From contig NZ_CP084061.1 in the NCBI RefSeq assembly GCF_020215665.1, positions 3,580,501 through 3,644,500 on the forward strand: DNA of 64,000 bases, in the 5' to 3' direction. Both the position numbers and the translations under genes were made by a program. Every line of letters starts with the position of its first letter. Position 1 is the stretch's first letter. Below are positions 12,743 to 20,201 of the stretch, piece after piece. The notes under the pieces were generated by a model. The model had not been told where the DNA came from and did not search any database. It saw nothing but the letters and a program-made list of their open reading frames with translations. Source of the stretch: Blautia parvula (lineage in GTDB: Bacteria > Bacillota > Clostridia > Lachnospirales > Lachnospiraceae).

Positions 12743-13430
12743 TCTGTTCCTCTTTTTCCCGACTCCTTCTTCTGAAACGAAGCGCAAGCAATACAAATGG
12801 CAATACAATCTCAGCCAGCATGATAAGGGCAGGGAAATGAAACTCCCAGGTAAATTCCCAGTATCTGAAAATCTCTCCGTTGTTATAAATCCAGGAGACA
12901 GTCCCGGCAGCAGCAAGTCCTGCGGAGATTATGGATAAGAGCAGGCTGTTTGTCTTCCTGCTTCCCAGAAAACGATACATATCCAGACATGCCAGAACAA
13001 AACCGCCTGACATCATCCAATTTCCAATCATGCCTACCGTATAGCTGACAAATATGGAAGTGGGGCCATCCGCACCGCCAATCAGACTGACAGACTCTCT
13101 GAACTGTCTTTGAACCATACTCTTCATATAAAGATTCATAGCAAGGATATATACCGCATAAACAGCCGCCGCTGCACCGAGCACTAAAAATATATACCTG
13201 AAACCGCCGGGTTTTCTCTCCGCTCCCAGCTCCGCGTTAAACCGATCCGCCACCTCTTTCGGGCTTCCCAGATCCTCCAGTATCTTATCCACGGACCAGC
13301 CGGCTTCCATTCTGGCATGGATATCCGTGCCCAGATCCGCATTGATCCTGACTTTCATTTTCAAAGGAACCTTCAGTTTTCGCTCCACTGCGTTTACATA
13401 CTTTTTGATTTTTTTCTGGTCTTCTGTCAT
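12729..13430 (-). CDS. HAAS/DUF1700-type membrane protein partnered with PadR
   Basis: About 233 residues from an ATG that overlaps the PadR stop (ATGA) and has GGGAGGG upstream; a longer in-frame start at 13481 is unlikely. Residues 1-75 (EDQKKIKKYVNAVERKL, RINADLGTDIHARMEAGWSVDKILEDLGSPKEVADRFNAELG) form the helical HAAS-type signalling domain that usually accompanies PadR regulators. Four membrane segments follow. Partner domains of this type may link membrane state to PadR activity, but no biochemical role is established to my knowledge. A DNGPTSIFVSYTVG-like loop between segments reads GGADGPTSIFVSYTVG, a recurring motif in clostridial membrane proteins. Confidence 0.75.
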   Translation of the reverse strand: MTEDQKKIKKYVNAVERKLKVPLKMKVRINADLGTDIHARMEAGWSVDKILEDLGSPKEVADRFNAELGAERKPGGFRYIFLVLGAAAAVYAVYILAMNLYMKSMVQRQFRESVSLIGGADGPTSIFVSYTVGMIGNWMMSGGFVLACLDMYRFLGSRKTNSLLLSIISAGLAAAGTVSWIYNNGEIFRYWEFTWEFHFPALIMLAEIVLPFVLLALRFRRRSREKEEQRGML

Positions 13431-13771
13431 TCGTCTCCCTCCCCGCATAATTTTGTGATACAGCTCTGGAAATGGGTCCACAAATTTCTGTACTCCCCGT
13501 ATGTCTCGCGGCCCTTTTCTGTTATGGTATAATATTTCTTCGGTGCCGCTCTCCCCTCTCCGTTCTGCCAGAAGGATTCTATGAGTCCGCTGTCTTCCAG
13601 ACGGTAGAGAACAGGATACAGGGTACCCTCCTTCAAATCAAAAAATCCTTCTCCTCTCTGCTCCAGGTTCTGAAGAATTTCATATCCGTAAGTGCTCTTC
13701 TCCTGCACCAATCTGAGGACCACCATATCCAGGACACCTTTTTTAAGCTGCTGCGCAAACTTATTATCCAT
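13427..13771 (-). CDS. PadR-family transcriptional regulator
   Basis: 114 residues with the full PadR winged helix: LDMVVLRLVQEKSTYGYEILQNLEQ, then EGTLYPVLYRLEDSGLIESFWQ and KKYYTITEKGRETY. AAAAAGGAGGACAGG precedes the ATG. It is translationally coupled to the HAAS membrane protein. The promoter contains the dyad TTAGTATTACTAA between the -10 element and the start codon, so autorepression is likely. PadR proteins often control efflux or envelope stress genes. Confidence 0.9.
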   Translation of the reverse strand: MDNKFAQQLKKGVLDMVVLRLVQEKSTYGYEILQNLEQRGEGFFDLKEGTLYPVLYRLEDSGLIESFWQNGEGRAAPKKYYTITEKGRETYGEYRNLWTHFQSCITKLCGEGDE

Positions 13772-13794
13772 ACCTGTCCTCCTTTTTATAATAC

Positions 13795-13840
13795 TTAGTA
13801 TTACTAAATACTATTATATACTAATACTATCTCATGTCAA
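13795..13840 (-). promoter_or_regulatory. Consensus promoter with PadR-type dyad operator
   Basis: Minus strand TTGACA (13835-13840), 16-bp spacer, TATAAT (13813-13818), matching both consensus hexamers. Just downstream is the perfect odd palindrome TTAGTATTACTAA (13795-13807). AGTATTA/TAATACT arms also bracket the -10. The layout is typical for an autorepressing PadR protein. Confidence 0.75.
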
Positions 13841-13886
13841 TCATTATATTTTGACACGCTCAAATTTCTGAAATTGCTGCCCGCTC

Positions 13887-14105
13887 TTACTTATTATATT
13901 TCCGCTTAACTGCCCTGCCCGCCAGGAATAAAATAAGCCCAGGCAAAAGGAACTCAATCCCCCTTACAGCCACGAACAGACGAAACGGAGCGGAATTACT
14001 CATCTCATCATATTGATAAAAATCCACACTGCTTCCCACACAGAACCCCACTGCCAGCAGCACGGCAAAACCATAAAATACTTTATAGATATTTTTTCTG
14101 TCCAT
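13887..14105 (-). CDS. Small two-helix membrane protein, unrecognised
   Basis: 72 residues, ATG preceded by AGGAGGTATGA. Two hydrophobic segments (about 7-25 and 48-65) are separated by a polar loop DFYQYDEMSNSAPFRLFV. The C-terminus is basic (GRAVKRKYNK). It lies between the two PadR/HAAS modules with its own gaps on both sides. I do not recognise the family; it resembles short clostridial integral membrane proteins with no assigned role. Confidence 0.6.
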   Translation of the reverse strand: MDRKNIYKVFYGFAVLLAVGFCVGSSVDFYQYDEMSNSAPFRLFVAVRGIEFLLPGLILFLAGRAVKRKYNK

Positions 14106-14168
14106 TCATACCTCCTGCTAAGTATCTGCTGTCAATCACAGTATAACAAATCCCCCGTCAAAAAGATA

Positions 14169-14204
14169 CAGCCCGGCATGTCTCTTTCCGAACATCCCGG
14201 GCTG
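14169..14204 (-). terminator. Terminator of the second PadR module
   Basis: Hairpin CAGCCCGG-ATGT / ACAT-CCGGGCTG followed by TATCTTTTTG on the minus strand, about 20 bases after the stop codon of the prefix-domain membrane protein gene. Confidence 0.8.
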
Positions 14205-14222
14205 TTGCCGTATACTGCGCAG

Positions 14223-15452
14223 TCAAGCTGCTCTCTTTGTGGGCAGCTCCGCCTTAGGCAGTACCTTATCGTGCCTGTGCATATGAAGAAACGTCCCCAG
14301 AAGAATATAATAAAGATAGAGGGCACCCCCATTGCTGAACCTGTTGACAGAAAAAAACGGAAAAAACACCTGGCTGATATCCCCAAATCCCATCATCGCC
14401 AGAAGAGAATATAATACCATCATACTAAAAGCGGTCAGCACACCGGTGCATATGATATTGCAATACTGGTTCGTCAGCTTCCTGATATCATACAGCATCC
14501 ACAGAAAAACACCGATGATCAGCAGGATCATAACAAATATCCCCAATATTCCCGCACTGCCGAATAACCGCAGAAGCATTCCCGGGGTATCATCCATATC
14601 CAGGTATTTTCGGACACTCTGTGCGATCCTGTGGTCCCGGATGGCCCTGTATACCATGGGAACCCCAAAAAGCGCCAGCAGCCCGGGAAGACTCCATAAT
14701 TTTATAAGGAACTCACGCCTTTTTATCCGGAACCATCCCCTGCGGACAGCAATCGTTAAGATGATCACATGCGCCAGTACGACCATGAACGTAAAAAAGT
14801 ATTGCCGGGAAATCATACTGAGCAGACACACTACACCGGCAATTGCCAGCAGCCGGCGCACTTCACCATATCCGCCCTTCCGGTAATAAAATGCCAGCCC
14901 GCCAAATCCGGCCACGTTACTGAACAGCATGGTCTGATATGCCATGTCGGTCAGATGAAAGCCTGAATCCTCAACAGCCGCACCGCCGAAGACACTTATC
15001 ATCATAAATACGGCACTGATTATAAAAAAGAGAAGCCAGAGCTGATAGGGCTTGGAGAAATATTCCTTCCTGTAACCGCCAAAAGAGAACATGAGCAGAA
15101 AAAACAGCCCGGTACCGCGCCAAAGCATATACTTAGAAACGTCGTCCGGCATTTCACCCTTAAAATACGCAATCGCAAGCACTACAGTCAGCAGGTCGAT
15201 CCCTATAAAAAACAGCAGAAGCTTTACATCCAGCCGTGTTCTGTGCACCTTGTCAAGCTCAATCCCCGTCTCCACCGGGTCGCCCATCTCCTCCACGGCC
15301 CTTTCCACAGCCTCCTCCCGGCTCATTCCCTTTCTCCGGAAATATTCCGTATCCTCCTCAATATGTCCCAGCAGCTCCGTTCTGATATCTTCCCATATAC
15401 TCTTGCACCGGATCTGTTCTTCCACAGTCTTCAGATACTCATGAACCTTCAT
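14223..15452 (-). CDS. Prefix (HAAS-like) domain fused to a polytopic, SEDS-like membrane domain
   Basis: About 409 residues from an ATG at 15452 behind GGGAGG; the in-frame ATG at 15473 overlaps the PadR gene further. Residues 1-75 are a helical prefix (KVHEYLKTVEEQIRCKSIWEDIRTELLGHIEE, EEMGDPVETGIELDKVHR). This is the sequence found ahead of FtsW/RodA-like domains in many Bacillota. Ten or so membrane segments follow. Near the end, DISQVFFPFFSVNRFSNGGAL loosely recalls the PFxSYGGSS signature of SEDS glycosyltransferases. The match is weak and I could not place the catalytic aspartate, so enzyme activity is doubtful. Co-encoded with a PadR regulator. Confidence 0.6.
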   Translation of the reverse strand: MKVHEYLKTVEEQIRCKSIWEDIRTELLGHIEEDTEYFRRKGMSREEAVERAVEEMGDPVETGIELDKVHRTRLDVKLLLFFIGIDLLTVVLAIAYFKGEMPDDVSKYMLWRGTGLFFLLMFSFGGYRKEYFSKPYQLWLLFFIISAVFMMISVFGGAAVEDSGFHLTDMAYQTMLFSNVAGFGGLAFYYRKGGYGEVRRLLAIAGVVCLLSMISRQYFFTFMVVLAHVIILTIAVRRGWFRIKRREFLIKLWSLPGLLALFGVPMVYRAIRDHRIAQSVRKYLDMDDTPGMLLRLFGSAGILGIFVMILLIIGVFLWMLYDIRKLTNQYCNIICTGVLTAFSMMVLYSLLAMMGFGDISQVFFPFFSVNRFSNGGALYLYYILLGTFLHMHRHDKVLPKAELPTKRAA

Positions 15453-15789
15453 AGGCCGGCCCTCCCAGTACACGTCTGACTGCCGTTTCGTATGTCTCCC
15501 ATTCTTCCTTTTTTCCGTCCAGATGTCTGTGCCCTTTTTTTGTGATCCTGTAGTATTTTCTTGTCTTTCCGCCTGCTTCCCTCTCGTACGCCTCCAGAAA
15601 TCCCTTCTCCTCCAGTCCGTGAAGAAGCGGGTAAAGGGTGCCTGCTTTCAGTTCAAATACATTCTGCGACCTGTCCCTCAGCGTTTCGATCATCTCATAT
15701 CCATACATTTCCCGCTCCGACAAAAGCTGAAGCAGCAAAAGCGTTGTACTGCCTGACAGCAGGCTTTTATCCAGTTTATTTGCTTCCAT
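15439..15789 (-). CDS. PadR-family transcriptional regulator (second copy)
   Basis: About 116 residues from the ATG at 15789, which follows GGAGGAACAGTA. Winged-helix features: STTLLLLQLLSEREMYGYEMIETLRDRS, KAGTLYPLLHGLEEKGFLEAYERE and RKYYRITKKGHRHLD. It sits between a 65-residue membrane protein gene and the prefix-domain membrane protein gene. It clearly parallels the PadR-HAAS pair 2 kb away, but the two PadR proteins are only moderately similar. The promoter dyad at 16096-16133 is the likely operator. Confidence 0.9.
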   Translation of the reverse strand: MEANKLDKSLLSGSTTLLLLQLLSEREMYGYEMIETLRDRSQNVFELKAGTLYPLLHGLEEKGFLEAYEREAGGKTRKYYRITKKGHRHLDGKKEEWETYETAVRRVLGGPAYEGS

Positions 15790-15837
15790 TACTGTTCCTC
15801 CTCTCAGCAGATGATGCCGTCTGCAGCGCCGCAATAC

Positions 15838-16035
15838 TCACTTTCTGAACAGAGTGGCGATCATAGCTGCCACGAATATGGGCACCCACATAAAACAAAG
15901 GCCGCACAGCAGCCGCATCACAAATGTCAGGCCCGAGTCTGCCAGAAGTCCCATTCCGATACACGCCGCCAAAATACTGAAGATGAGAGCGGCTGCACTC
16001 AATATGATTTTTCCCATCCTGGTTTTCATAAGCAT
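15838..16035 (-). CDS. Small membrane protein ahead of PadR, unrecognised
   Basis: 65 residues with two hydrophobic segments (about 9-32 and 39-60) and basic ends. AAAGGGG lies 4 to 10 bases upstream of two in-frame ATGs (16035 and 16029). It is the first gene after the dyad-bearing promoter and precedes the PadR start by 48 bases. No family recognised; probably a component of the membrane module that PadR controls. Confidence 0.6.
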   Translation of the reverse strand: MLMKTRMGKIILSAAALIFSILAACIGMGLLADSGLTFVMRLLCGLCFMWVPIFVAAMIATLFRK

Positions 16036-16095
16036 TCATCCCCTTTCTTCAACCCTGACTGCAGAGGCAGAAATGAAGATCTGTCGCTGTCCGTC

Positions 16096-16157
16096 ACTAT
16101 ATAGATAATCTATATATCGTTCATCTATATAGTATCACTATCCGCCCCTCTTGTAAA
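16096..16157 (-). promoter_or_regulatory. Promoter with long inverted-repeat operator
   Basis: Minus strand TTTACA (16152-16157), 17-bp spacer, TACTAT (16129-16134). The -10 overlaps one arm of a perfect 11-bp inverted repeat, ACTATATAGAT (16096-16106) and ATCTATATAGT (16123-16133), with 16 bases between arms. The spacer holds a further AATCTATATAT partial copy. Binding there would block polymerase, fitting PadR autorepression. Confidence 0.7.
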
Positions 16158-16184
16158 GCCCCACTGCTTCATTTTTACACAAAA

Positions 16185-17135
16185 CTATTTTGTCAGCGTC
16201 ACTGTTTGCTCCGTACCCGGCAGCGCGTTTTGCGATAGTGCAGATATGCTTCTTTTTTTCCTGTATTCAAGAGGCGTATCCCCGGTCTTTCGCTTAAAAG
16301 CCGTAATATAATAGCTGACTGTACAGAACCCTGTCATCTCCGCGATCTCCGATATATTCAAATCCTTCTTTTCCAGAAGCTCCATACTCCGGGAAAGCCG
16401 GTATTCCAGCAGATACTCCCAGGGAGTCATGTGCACCATCTTCTTAAAAAAACGGCAGCACTCCCCTTTGCTGATATGGGCAGAGGCCGCAAGCTGCTCC
16501 AGGGTGAATTTCTCCCTGTAATGTTCATGCAGGAAATTGAGCAGTACGGCTGTGCGCTGCTGTTCCTGCGCGCTGTAATCAATCTTCCCCCCGGCATCAA
16601 ACAGATTTTCACACAGCAGCAGCCACAGACGCTGCAGATGCTCACAGACCAGCAGCTCCCTGTGCGGGGAGGCCTCTCCGAAATGGGCAAAGATCCAGGA
16701 CAGATTCTCCACTGCCTCTTTTTCCCAGCATTCTCCCGTATCGGCAAAATGATAGAAGGGCCGGGCTTTCGCAAATGTCCGGTAATACTTTTCATAATAA
16801 AAGCTCCCTTTATACCCATACAGCAGAACCGGATCAAATATAATGGTGCGGTATCTGACCGTCTGCCCGCTTCCCTTTTTCAGCGTGTGGAGCGCATCCG
16901 GAAATATCAAAAAGGCCTCCCCTGCCCTAAGTCTTGTCTTTTTCTCCAGAACCTGTACCTCTGCCTCCCCTTCCAGGATCAGTGATATCTCCACCTGCTT
17001 CTGCTGGTGCCAGTTCACAAAATTATTGGCATACTCATCCAGATTGTCATAGAAAATTTCAGCCGGAAAGGAGTATGTGCCAAGCAGAAGCGTAGAACAC
17101 AGATCCTTGTCCACAGGTACGATTTTATCCAACAT
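16185..17135 (-). CDS. AraC-family transcriptional regulator with cupin sensor domain
   Basis: About 316 residues from the ATG at 17135, preceded by AGAGGAAAAACC; the ATG pair at 17156 lacks a good RBS. The N-terminal half is an AraC-type cupin (VEISLILEGEAEVQVLEKKTRLRAGEAFLIFPDALHTL). The C-terminal 100 residues hold two helix-turn-helix motifs (FTLEQLAASAHISKGECCRFFKKM; LNISEIAEMTGFCTVSYYITAFKRKTGDTPLEYRK). It is divergent from the MATE gene, 116 bases apart, and likely controls it. Ligand unknown. Confidence 0.9.
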   Translation of the reverse strand: MLDKIVPVDKDLCSTLLLGTYSFPAEIFYDNLDEYANNFVNWHQQKQVEISLILEGEAEVQVLEKKTRLRAGEAFLIFPDALHTLKKGSGQTVRYRTIIFDPVLLYGYKGSFYYEKYYRTFAKARPFYHFADTGECWEKEAVENLSWIFAHFGEASPHRELLVCEHLQRLWLLLCENLFDAGGKIDYSAQEQQRTAVLLNFLHEHYREKFTLEQLAASAHISKGECCRFFKKMVHMTPWEYLLEYRLSRSMELLEKKDLNISEIAEMTGFCTVSYYITAFKRKTGDTPLEYRKKRSISALSQNALPGTEQTVTLTK

Positions 17136-17251
17136 GGTTTTTCCTCTTTTCATCAATATTTTGCAATAAATAACCGATATTTTTAAAGTTTTTCATATGT
17201 AAAGTTAATATAATTATATCTATAAATATTTTTTTACACAAGGAGCAAACA

Positions 17252-18592
17252 TTGAAAATAAAAGATGATTTCATAAAATCCCTGTTGTTTATCACGTTTC
17301 CCATTGTTCTGCAGAGTCTGCTCACCACGGCCGTAGGCTCGGCTGATGTGTTGATGCTTAGTTATGTCAACCAAACTGCTCTCTCTGCGGTTTCACTGGC
17401 CAACCAGGTACAATTTGTACTGAATCTGGTTTACGTGGGGCTTCGGACAGGCACAACGGCCATGTCAGCCCAATACTGGGGCAGGCATGACACAGCTTCC
17501 ATACGGCGCCTTACCCTGGTTGTACTCCGCTTTTCCATGGGCGTTTCTCTGCTCTTCTTTCTGCTGGCCTTCTGTATGCCAAGGCAGCTTATGCATATCT
17601 TCACATCAGAGCCGGAGCTGATCCGGACAGGGGCAGAGTATCTGCGCATTATTGCTTTCTCCTATCTCTTCATGGGAATGTCACAGATCTATCTCTGCGT
17701 CCTGAAATCCATCCAGCAGGTGGGTAGAAGCGCTGTCATCGGTTCTTTCACACTGGCTGCCAATGTATTACTAAATGCAGTCTTTATCTTCGGACTCCTG
17801 GGATTTCCCAAACTTGGGGTGACAGGAGTTGCCATAGCCACGGTCATTTCCAGAGCAGCGGAGCTCGGTCTGTGCGCAGTGGATGCGGGCCTGGTAAAAA
17901 AGATCCGCCTTTCCCGTACGGATTTTCACGACGCAGGCGCTGTTCTGACTAAAAACTTTTTAAAATACTCCCTTCCCGTCACTGCCGAGGGCTTTGTATG
18001 GGGCGGCGCCACTGCTGTCCTCTCCGCTATCATGGGACATCTCGGCTCTGACATTGTGGCCGCCAACTCCGTGGCCTCTGTGGTACAGGGACTGGCTACT
18101 GTGGTATGTTTCGGGTTTGCCGAGGGCGGTGCGGTTCTGCTTGGAAAAGAACTGGGAAAAAGCAATTATCAGAAAGCAGGCGCCGATGCGTCAAAGCTTA
18201 TGAAGGCTGCCCTGCTGAGCGGTCTTGCCGGCGCTCTGCTCATGCTCCTTTTAAAACCACTGGTCACAGATATGGTCCGCCTGTCACCCCAGGCCCTCAT
18301 CTATCTGAACAGTATGTATCTGCTGCAGGCTTTAAACGCAGTGCTGGCCTCCTTCACAAATACCGCCATCTGCGGCATTTTCTGTGCCGGAGGAGATACG
18401 AAGTTCGGGCTGTACTGTGATTTTCTTGTAATGTGGGGTTATTCTGTACTGATCGGACTTTTTCTGGGATTTGTCTGGAAACTGCCGCCGGTCACAGTTT
18501 ACATAATTATGAATCTGCACGAACTGGTTAAAACGCCGTTTGTCCTGAAACATTATAAGGGCAGAAAATGGCTGAAAAATATTACTATTTAA
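17252..18592 (+). CDS. MATE family efflux transporter (second)
   Basis: 446 residues, twelve membrane segments. The start is a TTG preceded by AGGAG at six bases. MatE signatures include VLQSLLTTAVGSADVLMLSYVNQTALSAVSLANQV and GTTAMSAQYWGRHD in the first half, and SAIMGHLGSDIVAANSVASVVQ in the second. It belongs to a different branch from the MATE gene at the left end. A sugar acetyltransferase gene follows 21 bases later on the same strand, and a divergent AraC regulator lies upstream, so the three may form a detoxification unit. The upstream 95 bases are very AT-rich without a clear -35. Confidence 0.9.
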   Translation: MKIKDDFIKSLLFITFPIVLQSLLTTAVGSADVLMLSYVNQTALSAVSLANQVQFVLNLVYVGLRTGTTAMSAQYWGRHDTASIRRLTLVVLRFSMGVSLLFFLLAFCMPRQLMHIFTSEPELIRTGAEYLRIIAFSYLFMGMSQIYLCVLKSIQQVGRSAVIGSFTLAANVLLNAVFIFGLLGFPKLGVTGVAIATVISRAAELGLCAVDAGLVKKIRLSRTDFHDAGAVLTKNFLKYSLPVTAEGFVWGGATAVLSAIMGHLGSDIVAANSVASVVQGLATVVCFGFAEGGAVLLGKELGKSNYQKAGADASKLMKAALLSGLAGALLMLLLKPLVTDMVRLSPQALIYLNSMYLLQALNAVLASFTNTAICGIFCAGGDTKFGLYCDFLVMWGYSVLIGLFLGFVWKLPPVTVYIIMNLHELVKTPFVLKHYKGRKWLKNITI

Positions 18593-18613
18593 TTTTAAGG
18601 AGGATATACAACC

Positions 18614-19222
18614 ATGACAATGGAAGAAAGAAAAGCAAAAGGACTGCTCTGGACAGACACACCGGAGGCCATGGAAGCCCAGGCGAGAGCCCGCGGACTG
18701 GTTTATGACTTTAACCACACAAGACCTGAGGAAAAAGAAAAAAGAATGGAACTGCTGCAGCAGATCTTTGGCTCCCTGGGAAAAGACGTATGGATCGAAC
18801 CGCCTCTTACCCTGGCATTCGGCAAGACAGTTTCCATCGGGGACAACACATATATCAACTCGAATCTGACTCTTGTGGATGACTATACCATAAAAATAGG
18901 CAGCGGTGTGCTCTTTGCCCCCAATGTCACCATCAGCGCAACCGGACATCCCGTACACCATAAACTGCGCACCCACGGAGAAATGTACTCCTTCCCTGTC
19001 ACCATCGGGGACAATGTATGGATCGGAAGCGGTGCTGTTATCCTGCCGGGAGTGACCATTGGCAATAACTCGGTCATCGGAGCCGGAAGCATTGTGACAA
19101 AAGATATTCCCGCAGACTGCATTGCTGTGGGAAACCCATGCAGAGTTCTGCGGGAAATTACGGATGACGATTTGATCTATTATTATAAAAACCGAAGGCT
19201 GGACGAGGAAACTTCAGAATAA
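18614..19222 (+). CDS. Sugar O-acetyltransferase, LacA/Maa-like left-handed beta-helix
   Basis: 202 residues. N-terminal Mac domain (EERKAKGLLWTDTPEAMEAQARARGLVYDFNHTRPEEKEKR) followed by hexapeptide repeats (FGKTVSIGDNTYINSNLTLVDD, IGDNVWIGSGAVILPGVTIGNNSVIGAGSIVTKDIPADCIAVGNP when read in segments). The catalytic His lies in ATGHPVHH. Such enzymes transfer acetyl from acetyl-CoA to the 6-hydroxyl of galactosides or maltose, a detoxification step in the cytoplasm. RBS AAGGAGG. Its last 65 bases overlap the 3' end of the convergent MacB-core-like gene. Confidence 0.92.
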   Translation: MTMEERKAKGLLWTDTPEAMEAQARARGLVYDFNHTRPEEKEKRMELLQQIFGSLGKDVWIEPPLTLAFGKTVSIGDNTYINSNLTLVDDYTIKIGSGVLFAPNVTISATGHPVHHKLRTHGEMYSFPVTIGDNVWIGSGAVILPGVTIGNNSVIGAGSIVTKDIPADCIAVGNPCRVLREITDDDLIYYYKNRRLDEETSE

Positions 19223-20201
19223 TCACAGAACAGGCGCTGCCGGAAAGCATGCAGCCTGCTGTCTGAAGCAGCATCTCCCTGTCGCGGCAGTCAAGGGCCC
19301 GGGTCATAAGCTTACTGATATCCCCGGCCTTCTCTGCCGCCAGATTGGCAAAGAAAGAAAAGTCTGACCAGGCTCCGGGTATATAATCATCGGAAAAGCG
19401 GAAACTGAAAAACACCAGAATGCTGATTCCGGCAATCACTGCCACAGGAAAACAGATACTGCAGATTTCCTTTACCCAGCTCTTCCACTCTGCACTGCGA
19501 TATGTCCGCCGAAGCCTGGCTGCGGCCAGTACAAATAAGACCCACAGGGGAGCCATGAGGAACAGGCCCCCCAGACCACAGAACAGATCACCCTCTGACT
19601 TTACTTCCGGTTCCCCCGGAAGAAGCCCCAAGAGCGTCTGCAGCGCACCGGACGCAGGCATATTTTCATATTTCACCTGCACCCTGCTGTACTGTGTTCC
19701 GGTGTCTCCCTGAATGATACATACAGCATCTGTCACATCCAGAATTCCTCTGATCTGGTATTCTCTTCCCAGTACCTGTAACACTCCCCCGATTCCATCC
19801 AGGTTAAGCTTCCCGGCAAGTCCCCTGCTGATCACACATCCGGCCCGGTCACCGGAGGATACCAGGCTTCCTGCACAGAGTTTTCCGGGCATGATCAAAT
19901 TCATATTGCCTGCTGCTCTGATAAGCTGCGCTTCTGTCCTCTGTCCCAAAGACGCGTTTGCCGCACTCACTTCCTCCGGCTCTTTCCACAGCGTTATATC
20001 TTTTATATATCTCTTCTCATTTTCTCCGGCGTTCTTCCACCAGGTTTCCATCTGCTCTCTGGTTATGGGCGCATTGCGGTACACAAGGCCAAGCTCCCCG
20101 GCGGCATGTTTTTTAAGGCCGCTGCTGCAGGAGAGGCCCATACCCGCGAAGCATACCAGGATGACAACCGCCAGCAGAAAACTTATATCTTTTCTTCTCA
20201 C
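19158..20201 (-). CDS. MacB-core/FtsX-like membrane protein
   Basis: 347 residues: one N-terminal membrane segment, an extracellular domain of about 180 residues (RAAGNMNLIMPGKLCAGSLVSSGDRAGCVISRGLAGKL, VLGREYQIRGILDVTDAVCII) like the MacB periplasmic core, then about three hydrophobic segments. MacB/FtsX permeases normally have four segments and an ATPase partner; here no ATPase gene is near. The start overlaps the HlyD-like gene stop by four bases (ATGA), so it is the fifth gene of the operon. Together with the adaptor it may form an export or mechanotransmission complex. Family assignment is by pattern only. Confidence 0.55.
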   Translation of the reverse strand: MRRKDISFLLAVVILVCFAGMGLSCSSGLKKHAAGELGLVYRNAPITREQMETWWKNAGENEKRYIKDITLWKEPEEVSAANASLGQRTEAQLIRAAGNMNLIMPGKLCAGSLVSSGDRAGCVISRGLAGKLNLDGIGGVLQVLGREYQIRGILDVTDAVCIIQGDTGTQYSRVQVKYENMPASGALQTLLGLLPGEPEVKSEGDLFCGLGGLFLMAPLWVLFVLAAARLRRTYRSAEWKSWVKEICSICFPVAVIAGISILVFFSFRFSDDYIPGAWSDFSFFANLAAEKAGDISKLMTRALDCRDREMLLQTAGCMLSGSACSVIILKFPRPAFGFYNNRSNRHP

